A DNA stretch of 64,000 nucleotides from JAXLXE01 sp046328115 (GCA_046328115.1 JAXLXE010000002.1:62001-126000), one strand, 5' to 3'. Numbered from the stretch's first letter, positions 32,221-42,174 are shown. Notes: generated from the letters alone by a model not told the origin. Numbers and translations are program-made.

Positions 32221-33807
32221 TCAGCCGGTATGGAGGGCCACGGCCCCAGCCGCGACTCCATCACGCGCTGGAGCGGGCTGCCTGGCGTCTAGCAGGCTGG
32301 ACGGCAGCGAGACCACAAACGTCGTGCCCTGATGCGGAGAGCTCTGCACGACGATCGTGCCGCCATGTTCTTCAACGATCCACCGGGCAATCGCAAGTCC
32401 CAGCCCCGTCCCGTCGCGGTCCCCGGCCGCGGAGCGCGTCCTGCTGGGGTCCGCCCGGTAAAAGCGGTCGAAGACGTGGGGCAGGTCACGCGGATCAATG
32501 CCCTCGCCACTGTCTGACACCCAGGCGCGTGCGTGGCCACCTTCCAGACGGGCCCCAAGCGTGATCGCGCCCTCGGCGGGTGTGTATCGAACCGCGTTGT
32601 CAACCAGGATCAGCAGCATCTCCTTGAGGTAGTCCGCGTCACCCATGACGCCTATTGGCCCGTCAAGATCCAGTTGCACGCGGTGCTGCTTGGCCAGCGC
32701 CAGCAGGCGCGCCTGACGGAACACCTCCTCAACCACGCGATCCAGCGCCACCGGCTTCAGCCGATCAATACGCAGGCCAGAGTCCGCGCGCGCCAACGTC
32801 AACAGGTTGCCAACGAGCCGGCTCAGCCGCTCTATCTCAGCCAGGGCGTCCGCCATGGCCTCCTCGCGGTCGCTACGAGATAGGGCCTCGCCAGCACGCT
32901 GCAGCAGATCCAGGTTCATCCGAATGGTGGCCAGCGGGGTCCGAAGCTCGTGTGAAGCGTCCGCGACGAACCTGCGCTGCGATTCCAGTGCCTGCTCGGA
33001 ATCCTGGTACGCCTCCTGCAGGCGATCGAGCATCTCGTTGAATGTCGCCGCCAGACGGCCCACCTCATCCCGTGGGGGGAGCTCCGCGACGCGCCTGGCA
33101 AAGTCCCGCCGCTCGCCGATCTCCCGCGCCCCCCGCGTCAATCTGTCGATAGGCCTCAACGCCACGGTAGACAACCACCAGCCGGCCGCCACTGCCACCG
33201 CCAGTGTGATTGCGCCCACCACCACGACGACGATCTTCAGCCACCCCAGCACACCTTCGATTTCGCTGAGCGCGCGCCCAACCTGGACCACGCCGAGCGC
33301 ACGGTCGCCGATGCGCGGGGCAGGATCGATCGGCGCATACAACACGCGTACCCGCGATCCGCCCACGATCTCCGTACGAAGCTCAACCCGACGCGACATG
33401 ACGCGGGCCACCGCGCGACGGTCCACCGGCAAGCTCGTATCTCCCAGGTTCGAGGACCGCACCAGGATGTCCGCGTCGGAGTTCACAAGCTGTACAAAGA
33501 GCCCGGGCGAGGCAAACACATCAACGTTCGGCGGGTTCACCTGAAAAGCCACCGGACCCAGGCCCGGGCCCGTGGTTCCTACAACCTGGACAGATGTGGT
33601 GCCATTGATCTCCTGCGCCTGAGAGGCGAGATTCTCATCAACTTCGCGCAGGAGAAACGTCTCCAGGGCGGCGTAGATGAGCGCGTCGGAGATGAGTGCG
33701 CTGGTGGCAAAGACAAACGTGTACAGCAGCGCCAATCGCCAGCGGATCGACGACATTGCAAGCCACATGTGACGCACGATCCGGACGAGTCTGACCCTAC
33801 GAGTCAT
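32221..33807 (-). CDS. Two-component sensor histidine kinase
   Basis: 528 residues. Two membrane segments (about 24-48 and 191-213) flank an extracytoplasmic domain of about 140 residues; a HAMP domain follows (about 213-265), then HisKA with the phospho-accepting His286 in DASHELRTPL, then HATPase_c with DNAVRYT, DSGEGID and GTGLGLAIA. Group resembles BaeS/TcrY-like OmpR-linked kinases. The ATG overlaps the response regulator stop (ATGA). Signal unknown. Confidence 0.93.
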   Translation of the reverse strand: MTRRVRLVRIVRHMWLAMSSIRWRLALLYTFVFATSALISDALIYAALETFLLREVDENLASQAQEINGTTSVQVVGTTGPGLGPVAFQVNPPNVDVFASPGLFVQLVNSDADILVRSSNLGDTSLPVDRRAVARVMSRRVELRTEIVGGSRVRVLYAPIDPAPRIGDRALGVVQVGRALSEIEGVLGWLKIVVVVVGAITLAVAVAAGWWLSTVALRPIDRLTRGAREIGERRDFARRVAELPPRDEVGRLAATFNEMLDRLQEAYQDSEQALESQRRFVADASHELRTPLATIRMNLDLLQRAGEALSRSDREEAMADALAEIERLSRLVGNLLTLARADSGLRIDRLKPVALDRVVEEVFRQARLLALAKQHRVQLDLDGPIGVMGDADYLKEMLLILVDNAVRYTPAEGAITLGARLEGGHARAWVSDSGEGIDPRDLPHVFDRFYRADPSRTRSAAGDRDGTGLGLAIARWIVEEHGGTIVVQSSPHQGTTFVVSLPSSLLDARQPAPARDGVAAGAVALHTG

Positions 33808-34502
33808 TCGCGCAGCACGTACCCAGCCTGGCGTACGGTGTGGAGCAGGCGGGCGCCGCCCCCCGCCTCCAGCTTCTGCCGAAGCTGCCCAACGTAGACC
33901 GGTACGAGATTCGATTCACCCTCAAAATCGTAACCCCATACCTGCTCCAGGATGTAACTATGCGGCAGCACACGGTTGGGATGGCGCATGAACAGCGCCA
34001 GCAGGTCGAACTCCTTGGTGGTCAGGCGGATCGGGCCTTCGCCCCGGCGGACCTCACGGGACCCGGTGTCCAGCGTCAGGTCCGCAAACCGGTAGACGGC
34101 GCTCGGCGCATCACCCTGCTCAGACTCCCGCCGCCGTAGGCGCGCGCGCACGCGCGCCAGCAGCTCCTCAACAGCGAACGGCTTCACCAGGTAGTCGTCA
34201 GCGCCGGCCTCCAGACCGGCTACTCGGTCAGGCACCGCGCCAAGCGCCGAGATCATCAGCACCGGTACGCCGCCGCCAGCGTGCAACCGACGTGCCACCT
34301 CCAGGCCGTTGATCCCCGGCAACAGCACGTCTAGCACTACCAGGTCTGGCGGCTCGTCGCGCGCCATTTGGAGCGCCGCCGTACCGTTGGAGGCCACTCT
34401 CACGCGGTAGCCCTCGTACGCGAGCACGCGACGTATCGTCGCTACCAACCGCTCATCGTCCTCCACCACCAGAATGGTGGTGGTGGGTTCAGTGGCTGCC
34501 AT
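33804..34502 (-). CDS. OmpR-family response regulator
   Basis: 232 residues from the ATG at 34502. Receiver domain with the acidic pair EDD (about 14-16), phospho-acceptor Asp58 (LVVLDVLLPGINGLE) and VKPF Lys near 107; C-terminal winged helix with LTTKEFDLLALFMRHPNRVLP and a VWGYDFEGES recognition region ending in RQAGYVL. A TACAAT box ends 7 nt before this ATG and no Shine-Dalgarno is present, so a leaderless mRNA is likely; an ATG three codons upstream would overlap that box. Forms an operon with the kinase. Confidence 0.93.
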   Translation of the reverse strand: MAATEPTTTILVVEDDERLVATIRRVLAYEGYRVRVASNGTAALQMARDEPPDLVVLDVLLPGINGLEVARRLHAGGGVPVLMISALGAVPDRVAGLEAGADDYLVKPFAVEELLARVRARLRRRESEQGDAPSAVYRFADLTLDTGSREVRRGEGPIRLTTKEFDLLALFMRHPNRVLPHSYILEQVWGYDFEGESNLVPVYVGQLRQKLEAGGGARLLHTVRQAGYVLRE

Positions 34503-34509
34503 GCCGCAC

Positions 34510-34515
34510 ATTGTA
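34510..34515 (-). promoter_or_regulatory. Candidate -10 box of a leaderless response-regulator gene
   Basis: TACAAT on the minus strand is followed by 7 nt and then the ATG at 34502. The arrangement repeats that at 242-254 and 42292-42306. No -35 hexamer is evident in the GC-rich sequence upstream. Confidence 0.4.
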
Positions 34516-34534
34516 AGACGGCGCCGCGTGGGCC

Positions 34535-34560
34535 GGGGTGGGGGGCGATCCCGCCACCCC
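34535..34560 (-). terminator. Hairpin downstream of the alcohol dehydrogenase gene
   Basis: GGGGTGG (34535-34541) pairs with CCACCCC (34554-34560), with a further GGG/CCC inside after one mismatch. It lies just after the dehydrogenase stop on the minus strand and before the response regulator start. No T-run follows. Confidence 0.45.
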
Positions 34561-34567
34561 GTCTCAA

Positions 34568-35671
34568 CTACGGCACCAGGCTGGCGCGGGTGATGTGCCC
34601 CTTGTCCTGCTCCGCCATCACCTCGTTCACCTGGTCCAGCGGGAACTTGTGCGAGATGATCTTGTGGAACGGGTACTGTGCTCGTTTGGTGGTGAGGAGG
34701 TTAACCGCCTCTCGGAGATGGCGCGGCTCGTACACGTGGATGCCGAAGATGGACGCGTTATTGGTCACCCAGAACGATGGGTCCGCGGCATAGGTGAGAC
34801 CCGGCGAGATGTTGCCGATCTCCACGTAACGCGCGCCCTGAGCCATCATCTTCATGCCCTCTTCAACCACCGACGGGAACCCGGCCACGTCCACCACAAC
34901 GTCAGCACCCCAGCCGCCGGTCAGCTCCTTGACCCGCGCGGCCCGATCGTCCGGGGTCTTCGATTCGCGCATGTCGATGATGTCTGTGGCGCCAAATCCC
35001 TCCGCCAGGTCCAGCCGCTCAGCCACCCCGTCCACAACGATGACGCGACCGGCGCCCCGCTCCCGCGCCACCGCGATGGCGTACATCCCCAGGCCACCGG
35101 CGCCCTGGATGACCACCGTCTCGCCCATCGTCAAGCCGCCAATGTCGAGCCCGCCGACAACCTGCGAGAACGCGCAGTTGACGCCCGCCAGCATCTCCTC
35201 GGAGATCGTGGGGTCGTCAATTCGAAACATGGTGTGGTTCGGTCGGAGGTAGAAATAGTCTCCGAAGCCGCCATTGAAATGTGGCCACTGGTCACAGCCC
35301 ACGGCCGTGTGTGCGTATCGCTGAGGGCAGGCACGCGAGCGGTCATTCAGGCAGTTCTTGCAGCGCCGGCAGGGGAAGAAGTACTGAAAGACGACCCGAT
35401 CTCCCACCTTCACCGGCTTACCATCGGAATCAGTCTTCAGCCCATCACCCAGCTTCTCGATGAAGCCGGTCATCTCGTGCCCAACGTGTCGCGGGAGGGC
35501 CCAATTTCGCTTTCGCGGATCCAGCTCACCCCGCCAGACGTGTAGGTCCGAACCGCACACATTCGCCAGCGTGATGCGGATGAGCGCTGCCCCAGGCTCT
35601 GGATCCGGCACGGGGAACTCGCGGATCACCAGCGGTGCTCCCGCCTCTTCCAGCACGACCGCGCGGCCCAT
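34568..35671 (-). CDS. Zinc-dependent alcohol dehydrogenase (MDR family)
   Basis: 367 residues from the ATG at 35671. Catalytic zinc ligands Cys39 (NVCGSD) and His65-Glu66 (VGHE); structural zinc Cys101, Cys104, Cys107 and Cys115 (CRRCKNCLNDRSRAC). Rossmann motif GAGGLGMYAIAVAR with VVDG following, where the Asp suggests NAD preference. An unusual insertion-free C terminus ends HITRASLVP. Substrate unknown; threonine-dehydrogenase-like and polyol dehydrogenases share this layout. Single gene; the frame is open 37 codons further upstream without start support. Confidence 0.88.
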   Translation of the reverse strand: MGRAVVLEEAGAPLVIREFPVPDPEPGAALIRITLANVCGSDLHVWRGELDPRKRNWALPRHVGHEMTGFIEKLGDGLKTDSDGKPVKVGDRVVFQYFFPCRRCKNCLNDRSRACPQRYAHTAVGCDQWPHFNGGFGDYFYLRPNHTMFRIDDPTISEEMLAGVNCAFSQVVGGLDIGGLTMGETVVIQGAGGLGMYAIAVARERGAGRVIVVDGVAERLDLAEGFGATDIIDMRESKTPDDRAARVKELTGGWGADVVVDVAGFPSVVEEGMKMMAQGARYVEIGNISPGLTYAADPSFWVTNNASIFGIHVYEPRHLREAVNLLTTKRAQYPFHKIISHKFPLDQVNEVMAEQDKGHITRASLVP

Positions 35672-35813
35672 GGTCACCACTTTCCAACCTCCTCCGCGGG
35701 CCTCACGGCCGACCGACGGATAGACCCGCGGAGGGTACCATAGAGTGAGGCGGACCAACGCGGATCCAGCCCTGTCTGGCACTCACGTGAACGACGGCTG
35801 CTCGTGTGCGAGC

Positions 35814-38813
35814 TCACCAGCGTAGCCACGCTGGCAACGGGCCCGGCTCGCCGGTTGGCCGTCTGAGCAGGTCACGCGCGAGCGATGAGCCACGCGCCAA
35901 TCCGCGGGGCCACGCGATGGCGCCGATACCAACCCAGCCGATGGCGCTCAGGACCAGACCAACCCGGATAGAGGCCGGCTCAAAACGTAGCTCCACGGTA
36001 TGCTCGCCCTTCGGAATGGCAACACCTCGGAACAGGTAGTTCGCCCGCCAGACCGGCGTCTCCACGCCGTCCACGTACGCCCGCCAACCGGGGTAGTACG
36101 TGTCTGTCAGGATCACAAATCCGGGCTCGCTGGCAACCGTCCTGAGTTCGACGACCTCATTCGAATAGTGCTCGATGTGCGCATGACCGGCAGCCGGCTG
36201 CCTGTGGTTCGCGGGCTCGGCGAACTGGTCGCGCCTGGCGTGGACCAACGCGTCCCACTCCTCCGGATCCGATCCGAAGGCCTCCCATATCCACTCTTCC
36301 GCGGGCGGCTCCAACAGTAGCTGGCGTCGCAAGTCGAAGCCCCGATCAAGCATGCGGACGAGCGACCAGTCGTCGGGCTCAACGATGACGGCGTCCGAAG
36401 TCACGAAGGCTCTAGGGAGGACTTCGCGGTTCTCGTAGATCGCCACCTGGGCATCCTCAAACACTAGCTGGTACTTGGCCCGGTGGTGTCGCAGGATCGA
36501 ACTGGTGCGCCCGGCCGCCCCATTGCCCAGGGCAAGTCCGACGAGACGCACCATGCCGCTGCCAATGGTCACCCTGGCATCTACCCGTTCCACCACGCGC
36601 TCACGGACCAGCGGGATATCTGCCGCGTACACGGTGCGCGGATGCACCCCGCCGAACGCATCTCGTGCTTCCCAAACGTACGCCGCGCGGGCGCCGGTCG
36701 TCGACCCGAGACCTGGCACGTCCACGCGCCCCTCCGCGGTGTCTCTCCCCAGCGTGGCGTGCACCACCTCCGGCGGTTGCGAGCCCCCTGCCACGGCGAA
36801 CTCAAGAACGCGCTCCCCGGCGGGCACTCCGGCCACGTCCTCCACGTACGAGAGCACACGCAGTGCATCCGCGTCAGTCCGGCCCACTCTGAAGCTCTCC
36901 GCGCCCAGCGGGCTGCCCGCGGCGCCCAGCAACAGCGGACTGTTGGGCTCAAAGAGCACGTCGCGCGCGGAAACACGGGCAGTGCGGCTCTTCGACTCAA
37001 TGACGTAGCGGCCCTGCCATAGGTCAAGAAGCTCGTCGTCCACCTCATTGACGCGCGTCCAGTATCGCTCCATTCGACGCGTGGGCAGCGAGCTATAGCC
37101 ATATGTCTGAGAGATCCCAAACTGGAGCGGCCGATTGGTGACCATGGCGTCCGCGCGGCCAATCGTGAAGGCCCGCCAATCGCCGCCCCGCGCCGTGAGG
37201 AAGCGCATCGGGCCGGTGCTGCTCGTCAGCGTCTCGATCGACGCCGTTGGGTGGAAGGCATGCGCCACGAACAGCAGCTCGGCCAGCGAGAGCGTCAGAA
37301 GAGCCCCCCGGATAGGCAAATTCAGCGTTCGCCGCCTCAGCCAGAAGACGCCGGCCGCAACGACCGTGCCGGCGCTCAGCAGTGACAGGAGCATGCCCGG
37401 ATGGTCGAGACTCAGGGCCAGCAAGAGGCCACGCTGCGCCGTCTCGACGGTGATCCCGGGGTCATGGCGGGGAAAGCTGGACAACCAGGTCTCCATGAGT
37501 TGTCGCGTCTCGCCGGGGAACTGGCGAACCAGGACAGCCGCCGTGGCGAGCCCCGCCAAAACGGACAGCGCAACCCCCACGACGACAGGCAATGCCTGTG
37601 CGGTGCGTCTGGGGCGGACGCCGCGAAACGCATCAAGGCCCACACCAGCGAGCGTGGCCAACACAAGCTCTGTGAGCAGTCCGTAGCGAGCCGGCACCCG
37701 CATTGAAGAAAATCCCGGCAACTGGCTTAGCGGCTGATAGAGATCAACGGGGGCGTGCTGCGCGAGCGAGAGAGAGACCGAGAGCAACCCCACTGCAAGG
37801 AGCGGAACGGTGGCCCGTCGCGGGCCAGCCCAGCAACCCAGCGGCACCAGCAGCAGTGCCACCACACCCACAAAGGTGGATGTCTCCCAGTAAGGGTGAG
37901 CCGCCCACGCCGCCCGTGGTTCCGCGCGGAAGAAGTGCGGCAACAGCAGCGTGATCAGATCTGGCGGTGTGAGCGATCCGCGAGAAGCGGCATCGTACGG
38001 AAGCGCCCCCGCCCGAGATGAGTGATACCCGAGCTCGTACGTAGGAATGAGCTGAACCGCGGCGCCGAGCAGACCCATGCAGCAGATCGCGGCCAGCGTG
38101 AGGACCGGCAGCAGAATCCCGTGGCTCCAGAACGCGCCGGCGCCTCCACCACCGAGAGTGAACGCCACGGCCCGCGCCATAGTGTAGGTCCCTAGCCCCA
38201 CCAGCACGACCAGCAGGATCTGGGGGTGCAAGCCAAGCCCAGATAGGGCCAGCGCGGCTCCACCCACCGCTAGCCAAGGCAGCGCTCGGCGCCGGGTGAT
38301 CGCGCGATCCGCCGCTCCAAGGATGAATGGCAGCCACGCGGCGCTGCGGAGGATATTCGGGTGATCGAGATGCCCGACCATGAACGCGCCAAGGCTGAAC
38401 GACGTGGCCGCAAGAACGGCGCCCAGGCGCCCCACGTCCAATCCGCGAGCGAACCAGAACGCGCCTCCCGCCGCGATGAAATAGTGCATGGATCGCACGG
38501 CGAGAAAGGCCGAGTCTGGCGGACTCGCAAGAAGTGAGAGGAGCGTCAGCGGATAGAAGAGCCCAATCTCGCCATCGGCGACGATCGGGTATCCGCCGAA
38601 CACCAGGGGGCACCAGAGCGGAAACCGCCCCGCGGACAGTTCGGTGGCAACCCAGAACGTGAGCGGAAAATAGAACGCTGTCGTATCGCGTTCATGGCCA
38701 TAGGTCCCCGCCACCACCGCGCGCCCAAACAGGCCGGTCAGCGCGAGCGCAATGATGACGTGTGCTGCCGCGTCCCGCGCCCGTGACTGGGTGTGGGCGC
38801 GATACCATGGCAT
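35814..38813 (-). CDS. YfhO-family large membrane protein (copy 1)
   Basis: 999 residues from the ATG at 38813 (a GTG three codons earlier is possible). Twelve or more hydrophobic segments occupy roughly residues 20-530. The family stretch LWCPLVFGGYPIVADGEIGLFYP lies near 67-89, and DTTAFYFPLTFW precedes it. An extracytoplasmic beta-rich region follows, ending VILTDTYYPGWRAYVDG and a last membrane segment. In Firmicutes, YfhO proteins act in glycosylation of teichoic acids, using lipid-linked sugars. A paralogue lies at 54449-57430 beside a GT2 gene, which supports a role in surface glycan modification. Confidence 0.82.
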   Translation of the reverse strand: MPWYRAHTQSRARDAAAHVIIALALTGLFGRAVVAGTYGHERDTTAFYFPLTFWVATELSAGRFPLWCPLVFGGYPIVADGEIGLFYPLTLLSLLASPPDSAFLAVRSMHYFIAAGGAFWFARGLDVGRLGAVLAATSFSLGAFMVGHLDHPNILRSAAWLPFILGAADRAITRRRALPWLAVGGAALALSGLGLHPQILLVVLVGLGTYTMARAVAFTLGGGGAGAFWSHGILLPVLTLAAICCMGLLGAAVQLIPTYELGYHSSRAGALPYDAASRGSLTPPDLITLLLPHFFRAEPRAAWAAHPYWETSTFVGVVALLLVPLGCWAGPRRATVPLLAVGLLSVSLSLAQHAPVDLYQPLSQLPGFSSMRVPARYGLLTELVLATLAGVGLDAFRGVRPRRTAQALPVVVGVALSVLAGLATAAVLVRQFPGETRQLMETWLSSFPRHDPGITVETAQRGLLLALSLDHPGMLLSLLSAGTVVAAGVFWLRRRTLNLPIRGALLTLSLAELLFVAHAFHPTASIETLTSSTGPMRFLTARGGDWRAFTIGRADAMVTNRPLQFGISQTYGYSSLPTRRMERYWTRVNEVDDELLDLWQGRYVIESKSRTARVSARDVLFEPNSPLLLGAAGSPLGAESFRVGRTDADALRVLSYVEDVAGVPAGERVLEFAVAGGSQPPEVVHATLGRDTAEGRVDVPGLGSTTGARAAYVWEARDAFGGVHPRTVYAADIPLVRERVVERVDARVTIGSGMVRLVGLALGNGAAGRTSSILRHHRAKYQLVFEDAQVAIYENREVLPRAFVTSDAVIVEPDDWSLVRMLDRGFDLRRQLLLEPPAEEWIWEAFGSDPEEWDALVHARRDQFAEPANHRQPAAGHAHIEHYSNEVVELRTVASEPGFVILTDTYYPGWRAYVDGVETPVWRANYLFRGVAIPKGEHTVELRFEPASIRVGLVLSAIGWVGIGAIAWPRGLARGSSLARDLLRRPTGEPGPLPAWLRW

Positions 38814-39090
38814 CCCAGCCACTCGCGCTCACACCTCCAGATTCACACCAACTCAGACCAGTCGCGCTGTGGCCCGGCGCCTCGGAGCGCCTGCGCGCAT
38901 GCGGCAACCGAACCGGCAGAAGCGTAGCGCACGCAGTCCCAAATGTAAAGACTCTTAACAATTGGCAGCAACGATTCCGGCCAGGCGGGCATGAGGCGCC
39001 GATGTGGGGCAGCTTCGCGCGGCGCGGACACCCGCGGATGTTCCGCCGCGGCCGTCGCCGGCGGTTCGGTGACGCCAGGGTATGACAGAC

Positions 39091-40542
39091 CTAGGGAGCC
39101 AGGTACTGCGCCGCGACCCAACCGGCTGCGCCGGCGCGATCACGCACGTTCTTCCACACGCGTCCGCCGACCTCCTGGTCCGGTCCGATCGTCTCCACGA
39201 GGACTCCCTCTGGGAGCAGCTTGATGCGCCGACCCGTGGGGGAAGGTTCGGCGCGCAGAACCAGGCCGGCACCATCAGTCCGCGCCACTTTCAGCGTAGA
39301 CGTCGATGGCGGGTCAGCGGCCGGCGGGGCACCGGGGGACGAATCCGCGGCGGCCGTGGACACCACGGCGCTGGTGTCGGCTACGAGCGGGGGGATCTCT
39401 GGCACGGTTGCCGCGGGAGGCGTGGCGCTCGGGGCGGATGGTGGAGCGGCAGCGGAGCGCGCGGCGCTCGCCGCGGCCCTCTCGGTGTCTTCTTCCCGCA
39501 TCCGCTTGAACGCTTTGTATGCTGCCCGTGGCGAGTGATCCTTGTTCAGGATGGCAAACCACGGCATCCCGTCTTGCGGCCCGGTGTGATAAGGCGACGT
39601 GCTGGCATCCAGATTCGAAAGCAGCAACCCACCAAGCCACGGCCAGTTTGCTCGCCCGTACCGGTACGCGCGCACGATGTACTCAGCCTGGCGCTCCGCC
39701 GACACCCGCATCCAGTCGTACTGGCCCATGTGCTTCCCGCCGTCCAGCAACCAGCCAAACTCGGTGCTCCAGATGGGCGTCTTTGCGTCGCCGGCGTCCA
39801 CCATGATTTGACGATAACGCTCGTTGCGACGGAAACAGATCTGACAGGCTGCTGGGTCTGCCTCTGGCTCAAAGTTCCCACCGTAGTTGTGAGCCGCGAG
39901 CGCATCCATATTCCCGCGGAGGCCAGCCGCGTACATCCCGCGCAGAAACTCGAGGTCATCCACCTCCGCGGCGGGTGAGAGACCGCCGGCCAGGACCAAC
40001 GCATCCGGGTCGCCCCGCTTCACCCCACGATAGGCAGCCTTGACGTACGCCGTGTACGCCGAGGCAGACGGCGGACCGCCCCACTCGAACGGAAGATTAG
40101 GCTCGTTGAGAATCTCGTATCCGGCCACCCTTCCCCGCGCGTACGTAGCAATCGCCTCGTAAAAGCTGGCAACCGCGTCCAGGTTTGCTCCCGCGGGAGA
40201 ACCACCAGCCCAGTCAGGAACTCCGTCCACGCGCAGGACTAGACTCATCTCCTCCGCGTTCGCCGCCTTGAGGAGGTTGTCCAGATCGTTCTCTCGAGTG
40301 TCCGCCCAGGTGTATCTGCCGCGTTTGGGCTCCACTCGTGGCCACTGCAGCATCATTTTGGCATGGGTGAAGCCCGCCTCTCGGGCCAACTGCATGCTCC
40401 GCGGGTTGGTGGTGTCAACAATCACGCCGTGGGCAGGCTCGGACGCTTGAGCGGTGACCACGATCATGGGGCAAAATGCGCTCGAAGCCAGCGCGATCGC
40501 CGCGACCACCAGATTCACCCGCACAGCATCTCCTCGCGGCAT
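39091..40542 (-). CDS. Secreted glycosidase-like protein with C-terminal SH3-like domain
   Basis: 483 residues from the ATG at 40542 (GGAG 7 nt upstream), which starts a good signal peptide (VNLVVAAIALASSAF, cleavage near AQAS). A TIM-barrel glycosidase region follows: GFTHAKMMLQWPRVEPKRG, GYEILNEPNLPFEWGG with the putative acid/base Glu, and TPIWSTEFGWLLDGG with the putative nucleophile Glu. An Ala/Pro/Ser linker of about 70 residues leads to a bacterial SH3-like domain (GLVLRAEPSPTGRRIKLLPEG, VWKNVRDRAGAAGWV) likely for wall binding. Paralogue of the protein at 510-1685. Substrate unknown. Confidence 0.8.
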   Translation of the reverse strand: MPRGDAVRVNLVVAAIALASSAFCPMIVVTAQASEPAHGVIVDTTNPRSMQLAREAGFTHAKMMLQWPRVEPKRGRYTWADTRENDLDNLLKAANAEEMSLVLRVDGVPDWAGGSPAGANLDAVASFYEAIATYARGRVAGYEILNEPNLPFEWGGPPSASAYTAYVKAAYRGVKRGDPDALVLAGGLSPAAEVDDLEFLRGMYAAGLRGNMDALAAHNYGGNFEPEADPAACQICFRRNERYRQIMVDAGDAKTPIWSTEFGWLLDGGKHMGQYDWMRVSAERQAEYIVRAYRYGRANWPWLGGLLLSNLDASTSPYHTGPQDGMPWFAILNKDHSPRAAYKAFKRMREEDTERAAASAARSAAAPPSAPSATPPAATVPEIPPLVADTSAVVSTAAADSSPGAPPAADPPSTSTLKVARTDGAGLVLRAEPSPTGRRIKLLPEGVLVETIGPDQEVGGRVWKNVRDRAGAAGWVAAQYLAP

Positions 40543-40646
40543 CCTAGCTCCGGACCGGGCGCCGAACGCAGCGCCAAATCGCCAGCCGACCACCGTCCGC
40601 CACATCTACCGACTTCTCAAACGGACGGTGACGCCACCGGACGCGG

Positions 40647-41279
40647 CTACTCTCCGCTGGGAACGATCGCCCCCAACACCCACTTCACGGCGCCGCAGGC
40701 CGGCTCGTAGACGTGGCAGCCTATCTCCACCAGGTCAGTGAATGTCGCCGCCACGTAGAACTTCAGCGCCTTGCCCAGGAAGCACGCGAGCGCAAACCTG
40801 AAGGCCGAGTACCGCATGACCCCCGCTGCAAACCCAATGGCATCAAACAGCGGGTTCGGAATGAACGCGAAGAACGCGACGCACCAGAAACCGTACGTGC
40901 GCATCCAGTATTCGGCTTTGTCAAACCACTTCCCGCGGGCGATGAGATCCCGACCGCTCACGCCAACCAGGTAGCCAGTCAGCTCACCCAGGGCCGCCGC
41001 GACGCCCGACGTTCCAGCTAGGAGCCACGGATCCAATCCACCATCAACGTGCGCCCGCCACACGATCAGGAGGTACGGGATGGGCAGGATGAAGCTTGCC
41101 GTCGCGACGAACACGACCACGGCGACACCGAGGTAGCCCCAGGCGCCGACTTTGTCCCACGGAATCGGGATGAAGAGGAACACCGCGCTCAGCCCGGCCA
41201 GCGCGCACAGCGTCAGCAAAAGCCGCACCGCGGACCGGCGCTGAGCTCCCTGCTGGCCTCCTGAGGAGACGGGACTCAC
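40647..41279 (-). CDS. VTT-domain (DedA/SNARE-associated-like) membrane protein
   Basis: 210 residues, four to five hydrophobic segments. The loop GELTGYLVGVSGRDL and the FFAFIPNPLFDAIGFAAG segment match the VTT/DedA fold (E..GYxxGxxGR and F...PxP..D..G..AG patterns), closest to the YqaA-like branch. Such proteins are linked to lipid flipping and membrane homeostasis. GTG start without a clear ribosome-binding site. Confidence 0.82.
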   Translation of the reverse strand: MSPVSSGGQQGAQRRSAVRLLLTLCALAGLSAVFLFIPIPWDKVGAWGYLGVAVVVFVATASFILPIPYLLIVWRAHVDGGLDPWLLAGTSGVAAALGELTGYLVGVSGRDLIARGKWFDKAEYWMRTYGFWCVAFFAFIPNPLFDAIGFAAGVMRYSAFRFALACFLGKALKFYVAATFTDLVEIGCHVYEPACGAVKWVLGAIVPSGE

Positions 41280-41369
41280 CGGCTCGCCGGCACCCTCTTC
41301 GGGGTCACGAGCATCGCGGAGCCGTGCAACCGATCAGTTCACTCAACCTCGTACGCCGACCATACGTCA

Positions 41370-41394
41370 CGAGCCGTCCAGCGTGGACGGCTCG
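41370..41394 (-). terminator. Hairpin after the TPR gene
   Basis: Perfect 11-bp stem (CGAGCCGTCCA 41370-41380 with 41384-41394) and 3-nt loop in the gap downstream of the minus-strand TPR gene. The plus-strand side is followed by an AT-richer stretch, but the minus side has no T-run. Confidence 0.5.
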
Positions 41395-41472
41395 CGGCGA
41401 TTATAGGCAGCAACACCAATGGTGGCACAACGAATGTCTCGCCACCGTCGCACCGGCACCGGAAGGGGTCGG

Positions 41473-42174
41473 TTAGGTGCTGGCCCCGGCCTGCTGCCAG
41501 ATGGCGCGCAGTGGATCCTTGCCATCGTCGATGGCGGCGAGACCCTGACGACTCATCTCGTCCGCTGGGTCCAGATCGCGCGCCCGGCCCCAGTGCTCTT
41601 TGGCACGCGAGATCCTGCCCCGATAGGCGTATTCAAATCCCAACAGGGTATGCGCGGGCGCCAGGTCTGGATTGAGCCGAGCGGCCTCCTCCAGCTCAGC
41701 CAACGCGGCATCGCCCTGATCGAGCGCGAGATACAGCCGACCCAGCGTCAGCCGCAGCTCGGAATCCCGCGGATACCGGCGCACCAGCCGCTCCGCCTTC
41801 TGAAGCTCGCGCACGTCAGCAAGCTCACCATCATCCAGAGAGGCGTCCTGCGCGGCCGCGACTTCCAGGTGCGCCAGCGCCAGATTGAGTTTTCTGGCCG
41901 CGACCAGCGCCAGCCCTAGCTGCCAGCGGACCTTCGCATCGTTCACGTCTTCCTCGAGCATCGCACGCAGCTCATCCACGTCAGCCGCCGTGGGCAGCGG
42001 CTCAACGGGACGCGGCATTCGCTCGATTGACGCTACAGTTGGCGCGGGGGATGTCTCAGTGACTGGAGCGGGACTGATGGACAGCTCAAGCGGGCTGTCC
42101 TCTGGTGAGCGGCGCCGCAGCCAGCGCAATGCTGACGGCAGGAAATCGCCACCCCCCATCAGTTTCCCGAGCAT
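41473..42174 (-). CDS. TPR-repeat protein
   Basis: 233 residues, soluble. At least three tetratricopeptide-like helical pairs in the C-terminal two thirds (VRWQLGLALVAARKLNLALAHLE, LRLTLGRLYLALDQGDAALAELEEAARLNPD, AHTLLGFEYAYRGRISRAKEHWGRARDLDPAD). The N-terminal 60 residues are Pro/Ser-rich and probably disordered. ATG with GGAGGG 8 nt upstream. A scaffold role is inferred; partner unknown. Confidence 0.8.
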   Translation of the reverse strand: MLGKLMGGGDFLPSALRWLRRRSPEDSPLELSISPAPVTETSPAPTVASIERMPRPVEPLPTAADVDELRAMLEEDVNDAKVRWQLGLALVAARKLNLALAHLEVAAAQDASLDDGELADVRELQKAERLVRRYPRDSELRLTLGRLYLALDQGDAALAELEEAARLNPDLAPAHTLLGFEYAYRGRISRAKEHWGRARDLDPADEMSRQGLAAIDDGKDPLRAIWQQAGAST

